64,000 bases of DNA from Hirudinaria manillensis (lineage: Eukaryota > Annelida > Clitellata > Hirudinida > Hirudinidae), in contig CM067533.1 of assembly GCA_034509925.1 (NCBI GenBank), forward strand, positions 2,496,001 to 2,560,000. The letters run 5' to 3'. Of this stretch, positions 29,656 through 42,376 are shown one piece after another. The notes under the pieces are model-generated. The model saw nothing but the letters and a program-made list of their open reading frames with translations. It was not told the origin of the DNA and searched no databases. Position 1 is the first letter of the stretch. Each line of letters opens with the position of its first letter. The position numbers and the translations under genes were made by a program.

Positions 29656-30011
29656 AAATCATCGGACAATGTCAACTCCAAATAGAGCTTCGATTTCACA
29701 CAGTACGAGTCATGAATCTTCTAACAAGAGAAGAAAGAAATTGCAAGTCATCAGACAAAGTCAACTCCAAAGACTGCTTCGATTTCACACAATACAAGTC
29801 ATGAATCTTCTAACAAGAGAAGAAAGAAATTGAAAGTCATCAGACAAAGTCAACTCCAAAGACTGCTTCGATTTCACACAATACAAGTCATGAATCTTCT
29901 AACAAGTGAAGAAAGAAATTGAAAGTCATCAGACAAAGTCAACTCCAAAGACTGCTTCGATTTCACACAATACAAGTCATGAATCTTCTAACAACAAAAG
30001 AAAGAAATTGG
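29656..30011. repeat. Representative run of four 89-bp monomers
   Basis: Monomers start at 29656, 29745, 29834 and 29923. There are three positional types. The first has TCGGACAATG, TAGAGC and CAGTACGAG. Middle types have TCAGACAAAG, AAGACTGC and CAATACAAG and end AAGAGAAGAAAG. The last ends AACAAAAGAAAG. Because 89 is not a multiple of three, the frame shifts at every monomer. Confidence 0.92.
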
Positions 30012-30254
30012 AAGTCATAAGACAAAGTCAACTCCAGCACAATATCTTCACAAACAATTGTCTTTTCCGAAACGTAACCTCCATCATGCGCGGAGTAGAT
30101 GTGAACTCTAGTCCCGCCGGCCGAGAAATGCCATAGCCAACTCGCTCTCCTTAATTTATAGCTATCGGCGCCTCAGCAGCATGCAGGCGTGCATCGCGTG
30201 CGTGCTAGCTACTAGCACGAGGCTTGGCTTCCCGCCCATTTATGGCGTGATTAA

Positions 30255-33200
30255 TTGAAGAGTAAGGGCTTGTTATTCTTTGTTTTTATGGAAATTAAAT
30301 TTTATTTCTATGGAAATCATCGGACAATGTCAACTCCAAATAGAGCTTCGATTTCACACAGTACGAGTCATGAATCTTCTAACAAGAGAAGAAAGAAATT
30401 GCAAGTCATCAGACAAAGTCAACTCCAAAGACTGCTTCGATTTCACACAATACAAGTCATGAATCTTCTAACAACAAAAGAAAGTAATTGGAAGTCATAA
30501 GACAAAGTCAACTCCAGCACAATATCTTCACAAACAATTGTCTTTTCCAAAACGTAACCTCCATCATGCGCGGAGTAGATGTGAACTCTAGTCCCGCCGG
30601 CCGAGAAATGCCATAGCCAACTCGCTCTCCTTAATTTATAGCTATCGGCGCCTTAGCAGCATGCAGGCGTGCATCGCGTGCGTGCTAGCTACTAGCACGA
30701 GGCTTGGCTTCCCGCCCATTTATGGCGTGATTAATTGAAGAGTAAGGGCTTGTTATTCTTTGTTTTTATGGAAATTAAATTTTATTTCTATGGAAATCAT
30801 CGGACAATGTCAACTCCAAATAGAGCTTCGATTTCACACAGTACGAGTCATGAATCTTCTAACAAGAGAAGAAAGAAATTGCAAGTCATCAGACAAAGTC
30901 AACTCCAAAGACTGCTTCGATTTCACACAATACAAGTCATGAATCTTCTAACAAGAGAAGAAAGAAATTGAAAGTCATCAGACAAAGTCAACTCCAAAGA
31001 CTGCTTCGATTTCACACAATACAAGTCATGAATCTTCTAACAAGTGAAGAAAGAAATTGAAAGTCATCAGACAAAGTCAACTCCAAAGACTGCTTCGATT
31101 TCACACAATACAAGTCATGAATCTTCTAACAACAAAAGAAAGAAATTGGAAGTCATAAGACAAAGTCAACTCCAGCACAATATCTTCACAAACAATTGTC
31201 TTTTCCAAAACGTAACCTCCATCATGCGCGGAGTAGATGTGAACTCTAGTCCCGCCGGCCGAGAAATGCCATAGCCAACTCGCTCTCCTTAATTTATAGC
31301 TATCGGCGCCTCAGCAGCATGCAGGCGTGCATCGCGTGCGTGCTAGCTACTAGCACGAGGCTTGGCTTCCCGCCCATTTATGGCGTGATTAATTGAAGAG
31401 TAAGGGCTTGTTATTCTTTGTTTTTATGGAAATTAAATTTTATTTCTATGGAAATCATCGGACAATGTCAACTCCAAATAGAGCTTCGATTTCACACAGT
31501 ACGAGTCATGAATCTTCTAACAAGAGAAGAAAGAAATTGCAAGTCATCAGACAAAGTCAACTCCAAAGACTGCTTCGATTTCACACAATACAAGTCATGA
31601 ATCTTCTAACAAGAGAAGAAAGAAATTGAAAGTCATCAGACAAAGTCAACTCCAAAGACTGCTTCGATTTCACACAATACAAGTCATGAATCTTCTAACA
31701 ACAAAAGAAAGAAATTGGAAGTCATAAGACAAAGTCAACTCCAGCACAATATCTTCACAAACAATTGTCTTTTCCGACACGTAACCTCCATCATGCGCGG
31801 AGTAGATGTGAACTCTAGTCCCGCCGGCCGAGAAATGCCATAGCCAACTCGCTCTCCTTAATTTATAGCTATCGGCGCCTCAGCAGCATGCAGGCGTGCA
31901 TCGCGTGCGTGCTAGCTACCAGCACGAGGCTTGGCTTCCCGCCCATTTACGGCGTGATTAATTGAAGAGTAAGGGCTTGTTATTCTTTGTTTTTATGGAA
32001 ATTAAATTTTATTTCTATGGAAATCATCGGACAATGTCAACTCCAAATAGAGCTTCGATTTCACACAGTACGAGTCATGAATCTTCTAACAAGAGAAGAA
32101 TGAAATTGCAAGTCATCGGACAATGTCAACTCCAAATAGAGCTTCGATTTCACACAGTACGAGTCATGAATCTTCTAACAAGAGAAGAAAGAAATTGCAA
32201 GTCATCAGACAAAGTCAACTCCAAAGACTGCTTCGATTTCACACAATACAAGTCATGAATCTTCTAACAAGAGAAGAAAGAAATTGCAAGTCATCAGACA
32301 AAGTCAACTCCAAAGACTGCTTCGATTTCACACAATACAAGTCATGAATCTTCTAACAACAAAAGAAAGAAATTGGAAGTCATAAGACAAAGTCAACTCC
32401 AGCACAATATCTTCACAAACAATTGTCTTTTCCGAAACGTAACCTCCATCATGCGCGGAGTAGATGTGAACTCTAGTCCCGCCGGCCGAGAAATGCCATA
32501 GCCAACTCGCTCTCCTTAATTTATAGCTATCGGCGCCTCAGCAGCATGCAGGCGTGCATCGCGTGCGTGCTAGCTACCAGCACGAGGCTTGGCTTCCCGC
32601 CCATTTATGGCGTGATTAATTGAAGAGTAAGGGCTTGTTATTCTTTGTTTTTATGGAAATTAAATTTTATTTCTATGGAAATCATCGGACAATGTCAACT
32701 CCAAATAGAGCTTCGATTTCACACAGTACGAGTCATGAATCTTCTAACAAGATAAGAAAGAAATTGCAAGTCATCAGACAAAGTCAACTCCAAAGACTGC
32801 TTCGATTTCACACAATACAAGTCATGAATCTTCTAACAAGAGAAGAAAGAAATTGAAAGTCATCAGACAAAGTCAACTCCAAAGACTGCTTCGATTTCAC
32901 ACAATACAAGTCATGAATCTTCTAACAAGTGAAGAAAGAAATTGAAAGTCATCAGACAAAGTCAACTCCAAAGACTGCTTCGATTTCACACAATACAATT
33001 CATGAATCTTCTAACAACAAAAGAAAGAAATTGGAAGTCATAAGACAAAGTCAACTCCAGCACAATATCTTCACAAACAATTGTCTTTTCCGTAGCGTAA
33101 CCACCATCATGCGCGGAGTAGATGTGAACTCTAGTCCCGCCGGCCGAGAAATGCCATAGCCAACTCGCTCTCCTTAATTTATAGCTATCGGCGCCTCAGC

Positions 33201-36200
33201 AGCATGCAGGCCTGCATCGCGTGCGTGCTAGCTACTAGCACGAGGCTTGGCTTCCCGCCCATTTATAGCGTGATTAATTGAAGAGTAAGGGCTTGTTATT
33301 CTTTGTTTTTATGGAAATTAAATTTTATTTCTATGGAAATCATCGGACAATGTCAACTCCAAATAGAGCTTCGATTTCACACAGTACGAGTCATGAATCT
33401 TCTAACAAGAGAAGAAAGAAATTGCAAGTCATCAGACAAAGTCAACTCCAAAGACTGCTTCGATTTCACACAATACAAGTCATGAATCTTCTAAAAAGTG
33501 AAGAAAGAAATTGAAAGTCATCAGACAAAGTCAACTCCAAAGACTGCTTCGATTTCACACAATACAAGTCATGAATCTTCTAACAACAAAAGAAAGAAAT
33601 TGGAAGTCATAAGACAAAGTCAACTCCAGCACAATATCTTCACAAACAATTGTCTTTTCCGTAACGTAACCTCCATCATGCGCGGAGTAGATGTGAACTC
33701 TAGTCCCGCCGGCCGAGAAATGCCATAGCCAACTCGCTCTCCTTAATTTATAGCTATCGGCGCCTCAGCAGCATGCAGGCGTGCATCGCGTGCGTGCTAG
33801 CTACTAGCACGAGGCTTGGCTTCCCGCCCATTTATAGCGTGATTAATTGAAGAGTAAGGGCTTGTTATTCTTTGTTTTTATGGAAATTAAATTTTATTTC
33901 TATGGAAATCATCGGACAATGTCAACTCCAAATAGAGCTTCGATTTCACACAGTACGAGTCATGAATCTTCTAACAAGAGAAGAAAGAAATTGCAAGTCA
34001 TCAGACAAAGTCAACTCCAAAGACTGCTTCGATTTCACACAATACAAGTCATGAATCTTCTAACAAGAGAAGAAAGAAATTGAAAGTCATCAGACAAAGT
34101 CAACTCCAAAGACTGCTTCGATTTCACACAATACAAGTCATGAATCTTCTAACAACAAAAGAAAAAAATTGGAAGTCATAAGACAAAGTCAACTCCAGCA
34201 CAATATCTTCACAAACAATTGTCTTTTCCGACACGTAACCTCCATCATGCGCGGAGTAGATGTGAACTCTAGTCCCGCCGGCCGAGAAATGCCATAGCCA
34301 ACTCGCTCTCCTTAATTTATAGCTATCGGCGCCTCAGCAGCATGCAGGCGTGCATCGCGTGCGTGCTAGCTACTAGCACGAGGCTTGGCTTCCCGCCCAT
34401 TTATGGCGTCATTAATTGAAGAGTAAGGGCTTGTTATTCTTTGTTTTTATGGAAATTAAATTTTATTTCTATGGAAATCATCGGACAATGTCAACTCCAA
34501 ATAGAGCTTCGATTTCACACAGTACGAGTCATGAATCTTCTAACAAGAGAAGAAAGAAATTGCAAGTCATCAGACAAAGTCAACTCCAAAGACTGCTTCG
34601 ATTTCACACAATACAAGTCATGAATCTTCTAACAAGAGAAGAAAGAAATTGAAAGTCATCAGACAAAGTCAACTCCAAAGACTGCTTCGATTTCACACAA
34701 TACAAGTCATGAATCTTCTAAAAAGTGAAGAAAGAAATTGAAAGTCATCAGACAAAGTCAACTCCAAAGACTGCTTCGATTTCACACAATACAATTCATG
34801 AATCTTCTAACAACAAAAGAAAGAAATTGGAAGTCATAAGACAAAGTCAACTCCAGCACAATATCTTCACAAACAATTGTCTTTTCCGTAACGTAACCAC
34901 CATCATGCGCGGAGTAGATGTGAACTCTAGTCCCGCCGGCCGAGAAATGCCATAGCCAACTCGCTCTCCTTAATTTATAGCTATCGGCGCCTCAGCAGCA
35001 TGCAGGCCTGCATCGCGTGCGTGCTAGCTACTAGCACGAGGCTTGGCTTCCCGCCCATTTATAGCGTGATTAATTGAAGAGTAAGGGCTTGTTATTCTTT
35101 GTTTTTATGGAAATTAAATTTTATTTCTATGGAAATCATCGGACAATGTCAACTCCAAATAGAGCTTCGATTTCACACAGTACGAGTCATGAATCTTCTA
35201 ACAAGAGAAGAAAGAAATTGCAAGTCATCAGACAAAGTCAACTCCAAAGACTGCTTCGATTTCACACAATACAAGTCATGAATCTTCTAAAAAGTGAAGA
35301 AAGAAATTGAAAGTCATCAGACAAAGTCAACTCCAAAGACTGCTTCGATTTCACACAATACAAGTCATGAATCTTCTAACAACAAAAGAAAGAAATTGGA
35401 AGTCATAAGACAAAGTCAACTCCAGCACAATATCTTCACAAACAATTGTCTTTTCCGTAACGTAACCTCCATCATGCGCGGAGTAGATGTGAACTCTAGT
35501 CCCGCCGGCCGAGAAATGCCATAGCCAACTCGCTCTCCTTAATTTATAGCTATCGGCGCCTCAGCAGCATGCAGGCGTGCATCGCGTGCGTGCTAGCTAC
35601 TAGCACGAGGCTTGGCTTCCCGCCCATTTATGGCGTGATTAATTGAAGAGTAAGGGCTTGTTATTCTTTGTTTTTATGGAAATTAAATTTTATTTCTATG
35701 GAAATCATCGGACAATGTCAACTCCAAATAGAGCTTCGATTTCACACAGTACGAGTCATGAATCTTCTAACAAGAGAAGAAAGAAATTGCAAGTCATCAG
35801 ACAAAGTCAACTCCAAAGACTGCTTCGATTTCACACAATACAAGTCATGAATCTTCTAACAAGAGAAGAAAGAAATTGAAAGTCATCAGACAAAGTCAAC
35901 TCCAAAGACTGCTTCGATTTCACACAATACAAGTCATGAATCTTCTAACAACAAAAGAAAAAAATTGGAAGTCATAAGACAAAGTCAACTCCAGCACAAT
36001 ATCTTCACAAACAATTGTCTTTTCCGACACGTAACCTCCATCATGCGCGGAGTAGATGTGAACTCTAGTCCCGCCGGCCGAGAAATGCCATAGCCAACTC
36101 GCTCTCCTTAATTTATAGCTATCGGCGCCTCAGCAGCATGCAGGCGTGCATCGCGTGCGTGCTAGCTACTAGCACGAGGCTTGGCTTCCCGCCCATTTAT

Positions 36201-37527
36201 GGCGTCATTAATTGAAGAGTAAGGGCTTGTTATTCTTTGTTTTTATGGAAATTAAATTTTATTTCTATGGAAATCATCGGACAATGTCAACTCCAAATAG
36301 AGCTTCGATTTCACACAGTACGAGTCATGAATCTTCTAACAAGAGAAGAAAGAAATTGCAAGTCATCAGACAAAGTCAACTCCAAAGACTGCTTCGATTT
36401 CACACAATACAAGTCATGAATCTTCTAACAAGAGAAGAAAGAAATTGAAAGTCATCAGACAAAGTCAACTCCAAAGACTGCTTCGATTTCACACAATACA
36501 AGTCATGAATCTTCTAAAAAGTGAAGAAAGAAATTGAAAGTCATCAGACAAAGTCAACTCCAAAGACTGCTTCGATTTCACACAATACAAGTCATGAATC
36601 TTCTAACAACAAAAGAAAGAAATTGGAAGTCATAAGACAAAGTCAACTCCAGCACAATATCTTCACAAACAATTGTCTTTTCCGTAACGTAACCTCCATC
36701 ATGCGCGGAGTAGATGTGAACTCTAGTCCCGCCGGCCGAGAAATGCCATAGCCAACTCGCTCTCCTTAATTTATAGCTATCGGCGCCTCAGCAGCATGCA
36801 GGCGTGCATCGCGTGCGTGCTAGCTACTAGCACGAGGCTTGGCTTCCCGCCCATTTATGGCGTCATTAATTGAAGAGTAAGGGCTTGTTATTCTTTGTTT
36901 TTATGGAAATTAAATTTTATTTCTATGGAAATCATCGGACAATGTCAACTCCAAATAGAGCTTCGATTTCACACAGTACGAGTCATGAATCTTCTAACAA
37001 GAGAAGAAAGAAATTGCAAGTCATCAGACAAAGTCAACTCCAAAGACTGCTTCGATTTCACACAATACAAGTCATGAATCTTCTAACAAGAGAAGAAAGA
37101 AATTGAAAGTCATCAGACAAAGTCAACTCCAAAGACTGCTTCGATTTCACACAATACAAGTCATGAATCTTCTAAAAAGTGAAGAAAGAAATTGAAAGTC
37201 ATCAGACAAAGTCAACTCCAAAGACTGCTTCGATTTCACACAATACAAGTCATGAATCTTCTAACAACAAAAGAAAGAAATTGGAAGTCATAAGACAAAG
37301 TCAACTCCAGCACAATATCTTCACAAACAATTGTCTTTTCCGTAACGTAACCTCCATCATGCGCGGAGTAGATGTGAACTCTAGTCCCGCCGGCCGAGAA
37401 ATGCCATAGCCAACTCGCTCTCCTTAATTTATAGCTATCGGCGCCTCAGCAGCATGCAGGCGTGCATCGCGTGCGTGCTAGCTACTAGCACGAGGCTTGG
37501 CTTCCCGTCCATTTATGGCGTGATTAA
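30255..37527. repeat. ~7.3-kb array block, copy 1 (partner 50501-57772)
   Basis: Twelve consecutive unit lengths (480, 658, 569, 658, 658, 569, 569, 658, 569, 569, 658, 658) recur from 50501 with one 1-bp change, at offset 20,246. The TATAGCGTG variants near 33265, 33835 and 35061 recur near 53511, 54081 and 55307. Homology probably extends left to about 29117 and 49366. Confidence 0.85.
32620..36211. repeat. 1,796-bp higher-order repeat, tandem pair
   Basis: Units of 658, 569 and 569 bp are repeated in the same order (32620-34415 and 34416-36211). The AGGCCTGCATCG variant occurs at the same relative place in both (near 33208 and 35004). Confidence 0.85.
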
Positions 37528-40500
37528 TTGAAGAGTAAGGGCTTGTTATTCTTTGTTTTTATGGAAATTAAATTTTATTTCTATGGAAATCATCGGACAA
37601 TGTCAACTCCAAATAGAGCTTCGATTTCACACAGTACGAGTCATGAATCTTCTAACAAGAGAAGAATGAAATTGCAAGTCATCAGACAAAGTCAACTCCA
37701 AAGACTGCTTCGATTTCACACAATACAAGTCATGAATCTTCTAACAAGAGAAGAAAGAAATTGCAAGTCATCAGACAAAGTCAACTCCAAAGACTGCTTC
37801 GATTTCACACAATACAAGTCATGAATCTTCTAACAACAAAAGAAAGAAATTGGAAGTCATAAGACAAAGTCAACTCCAGCACAATATCTTCACAAACAAT
37901 TGTCTTTTCCGAAACGTAACCTCCATCATGCGCGGAGTAGATGTGAACTCTAGTCCCGCCGGCCGAGAAATGCCATAGCCAACTCGCTCTCCTTAATTTA
38001 TAGCTATCGGCGCCTCAGCAGCATGCAGGCGTGCATCGCGTGCGTGCTAGCTACTAGCACGAGGCTTGGCTTCCCGCCCATTTATGGCGTGATTAATTGA
38101 AGAGTAAGGGCTTGTTATTCTTTGTTTTTATGGAAATTAAATTTTATTTCTATGGAAATCATCGGAGAATGTCAACTCCAAATAGAGCTTCGATTTCACA
38201 CAGTACGAGTCATGAATCTTCTAACAAGAGAAGAAAGAAATTGCAAGTCATCAGACAAAGTCAACTCCAAAGACTGCTTCGATTTCACACAATACAAGTC
38301 ATGAAACTTCTAACAACAAAAGAAAGAAATTGGAAGTCATAAGACAAAGTCAACTCCAGCACAATATCTTCACAAACAATTGTCTTTTCCGAAACGTAAC
38401 CTCCATCATGCGCGGAGTAGATGTGAACTCTAGTCCCGCCGGCCGAGAAATGCCATAGCCAACTCGCTCTCCTTAATTTATAGCTATCGGCGCCTCAGCA
38501 GCATGCAGGCGTGCATCGCGTGCGTGCTAGCTACTAGCACGAGGCTTGGCTTCCCGCCCATTTATGGCGTGATTAATTGAAGAGTAAGGGCTTGTTATTC
38601 TTTGTTTTTATGGAAATTAAATTTTATTTCTATGGAAATCATCGGAGAATGTCAACTCCAAATAGAGCTTCGATTTCACACAGTACGAGTCATGAATCTT
38701 CTAACAAGAGAAGAAAGAAATTGCAAGTCATCAGACAAAGTCAACTCCAAAGACTGCTTCGATTTCACACAATACAAGTCATGAATCTTCTAACAAGAGA
38801 AGAAAGAAATTGAAAGTCATCAGACAAAGTCAACTCCAAAGACTGCTTCGATTTCAAACAATACAAGTCATGAATCTTCTAACAAGAGAAGAAAGAAATT
38901 GCAAGTCATCAGACAAAGTCAACTCCAAAGACTGCTTCGATTTCACACAATACAAGTCATGAATCTTCTAACAACAAAAGAAAGAAATTGGAAGTCATAA
39001 GACAAAGTCAACTCCAGCACAATATCTTCACAAACAATTGTCTTTTCCGAAACGTAACCTCCATCATGCGCGGAGTAGATGTGAACTCTAGTCCCGCCAG
39101 CCGAGAAATGCCATAGCCAACTCGCTCTCCTTAATTTATAGCTATCGGCGCCTCAGCAGCATGCAGGCGTGCATCGCGTGCGTGCTAGCTACCAGCACGA
39201 GGCTTGGCTTCCCGCCCATTTATGGCGTGATTAATTGAAGAGTAAGGGCTTGTTATTCTTTGTTTTTATGGAAATTAAATTGGAAGTCATAAGTACTTGT
39301 CAACACCAGCACAATATCTTCACAAACAATTGTCTTTTCCGAAACGTAACCTCCATCATGCGCGGAGTAGATGTGAACTCTAGTCCCGCCGGCCGAGAAA
39401 TGCCATAGCCAACTCTCTCTCCTTAATTTATAGCTATCGGCGCCTCAGCAGCATGCAGGCGTGCATCGCGTGCGTGCTAGCTACTAGCACGAGGCTTGGC
39501 TTCCCGCCCATTTATGGCGTGATTAAATGAAGAGTAAGGGCTTGTTATTCTTTGTTTTTATGGAAATTAAATTTTATTTCTATGGAAATCATCGGAGAAT
39601 GTCAACTCCAAATAGAGCTTCGATTTCACACAGTACGAGTCATGAATCTTCTAACAAGAGAAGAAAGAAATTGCAAGTCATCAGACAAAGTCAACTCCAA
39701 AGACTGCTTCGATTTCACACAATACAAGTCATGAATCTTCTAACAAGAGAAGAAAGAAATTGAAAGTCATCAGACAAAGTCAACTCCAAAGACTGCTTCG
39801 ATTTCAAACAATACAAGTCATGAATCTTCTAACAAGAGAAGAAAGAAATTGCAAGTCATCAGACAAAGTCAACTCCAAAGACTGCTTCGATTTCACACAA
39901 TACAAGTCATGAATCTTCTAACAACAAAAGAAAGAAATTGGAAGTCATAAGACAAAGTCAACTCCAGCACAATATCTTCACAAACAATTGTCTTTTCCGA
40001 AACGTAACCTCCATCATGCGCGGAGTAGATGTGAACTCTAGTCCCGCCAGCCGAGAAATGCCATAGCCAACTCGCTCTCCTTAATTTATAGCTATCGGCG
40101 CCTCAGCAGCATGCAGGCGTGCATCGCGTGCGTGCTAGCTACCAGCACGAGGCTTGGCTTCCCGCCCATTTATGGCGTGATTAATTGAAGAGTAAGGGCT
40201 TGTTATTCTTTGTTTTTATGGAAATTAAATTGGAAGTCATAAGTCAAAGTCAACTCCAGCACAATATCTTCACAAACAATTGTCTTTTCCGAAACGTAAC
40301 CTCCATCATGCGCGGAGTAGATGTGAACTCTAGTCCCGCCGGCCGAGAAATGCCATAGCCAACTCTCTCTCCTTAATTTATAGCTATCGGCGCCTCAGCA
40401 GCATGCAGGCGTGCATCGCGTGCGTGCTAGCTACTAGCACGAGGCTTGGCTTCCCGCCCATTTATGGCGTGATTAAATGAAGAGTAAGGGCTTGTTATTC

Positions 40501-42376
40501 TTTGTTTTTATGGAAATTAAATTTTATTTCTATGGAAATCATCGGACAATGTCAACTCCAAATAGAGCATCGATTTAACACAGTACGAGGCATGAATCTT
40601 CTAACAAGAGAAGAATGAAATTGCAAGTCATCAGACAAAGTCAACTCCAAAGACTGCTTCGATTTCACACAATACAAGTCATGAATCTTCTAACAAGAGA
40701 AGAAAGAAATTGAAAGTCATCAGACAAAGTCAACTCCAAAGACTGCTTCGATTTCACACAATACAAGTCATGAATCTTCTAACAAGAGAAGAAAGAAATT
40801 GCAAGTCATCAGACAAAGTCAACTCCAAAGACTGCTTCGATTTCACACAATACAAGTCATGAATCTTCTAACAACAAAAGAAAGAAATTGGAAGTCATAA
40901 GACAAAGTCAACTCCAGCACAATATCTTCACAAACAATTGTCTTTTCCGAAACGTAACCTCCATCATGCGCGGAGTAGATGTGAACTCTAGTCCCGCCGG
41001 CCGAGAAATGCCATAGCCAACTCGCTCTCCTTAATTTATAGCTATCGGCGCCTCAGCAGCATGCAGGCGTGCATCGCGTGCGTGCTAGCTACCAGCACGA
41101 GGCTTGGCTTCCCGCCCATTTACGGCGTGATTAATTGAAGAGTAAGGGCTTGTTATTCTTTGTTTTTATGGAAATTAAATTTTATTTCTATGGAAATCAT
41201 CGGACAATGTCAACTCCAAATAGAGCTTCGATTTCACACAGTACGAGTCATGAATCTTCTAACAAGAGAAGAATGAAATTGCAAGTCATCGGACAATGTC
41301 AACTCCAAATAGAGCTTCGATTTCACACAGTACGAGTCATGAATCTTCTAACAAGAGAAGAAAGAAATTGCAAGTCATCAGACAAAGTCAACTCCAAAGA
41401 CTGCTTCGATTTCACACAATACAAGTCATGAATCTTCTAACAAGAGAAGAAAGAAATTGCAAGTCATCAGACAAAGTCAACTCCAAAGACTGCTTCGATT
41501 TCACACAATACAAGTCATGAATCTTCTAACAACAAAAGAAAGAAATTGGAAGTCATAAGACAAAGTCAACTCCAGCACAATATCTTCACAAACAATTGTC
41601 TTTTCCGAAACGTAACCTCCATCATGCGCGGAGTAGATGTGAACTCTAGTCCCGCCGGCCGAGAAATGCCATAGCCAACTCGCTCTCCTTAATTTATAGC
41701 TATCGGCGCCTCAGCAGCATGCAGGCGTGCATCGCGTGCGTGCTAGCTACTAGCACGAGGCTTGGCTTCCCGCCCATTTATGGCGTGATTAATTGAAGAG
41801 TAAGGGCTTGTTATTCTTTGTTTTTATGGAAATTAAATTTTATTTCTATGGAAATCATCGGACAATGTCAACTCCAAATAGAGCTTCGATTTCATACAGT
41901 ACGAGTCATGAATCTTCTAACAAGAGAAGAAAGAAATTGCAAGTCATCAGACAAAGTCAACTCCAAAGACTGCTTCGATTTCACACAATACAAGTCATGA
42001 ATCTTCTAACAACAAAAGAAAGAAATTGGAAGTCATAAGACAAAGTCAACTCCAGCACAATATCTTCACAAACAATTGTCTTTTCCGAAACGTAACCTCC
42101 ATCATGCGCGGAGTAGATGTGAACTCTAGTCCCGCCGGCCGAGAAATGCCATAGCCAACTCGCTCTCCTTAATTTATAGCTATCGGCGCCTCAGCAGCAT
42201 GCAGGCGTGCATCGCGTGCGTGCTAGCTACCAGCACGAGGCTTGGCTTCCCGCCCATTTATGGCGTGATTAATTGAAGAGTAAGGGCTTGTTATTCTTTG
42301 TTTTTATGGAAATTAAATTTTATTTCTATGGAAATCATCGGACAATGTCAACTCCAAATAGAGCTTCGATTTCACA
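37506..42376. repeat. ~4.9-kb array block, copy 2
   Basis: Partner of 24350-29220 at offset 13,156. The copies match almost perfectly except for two clustered differences: about 39292-39304 against 26136-26148, and about 26770-26783 against 39926-39939. Confidence 0.9.
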
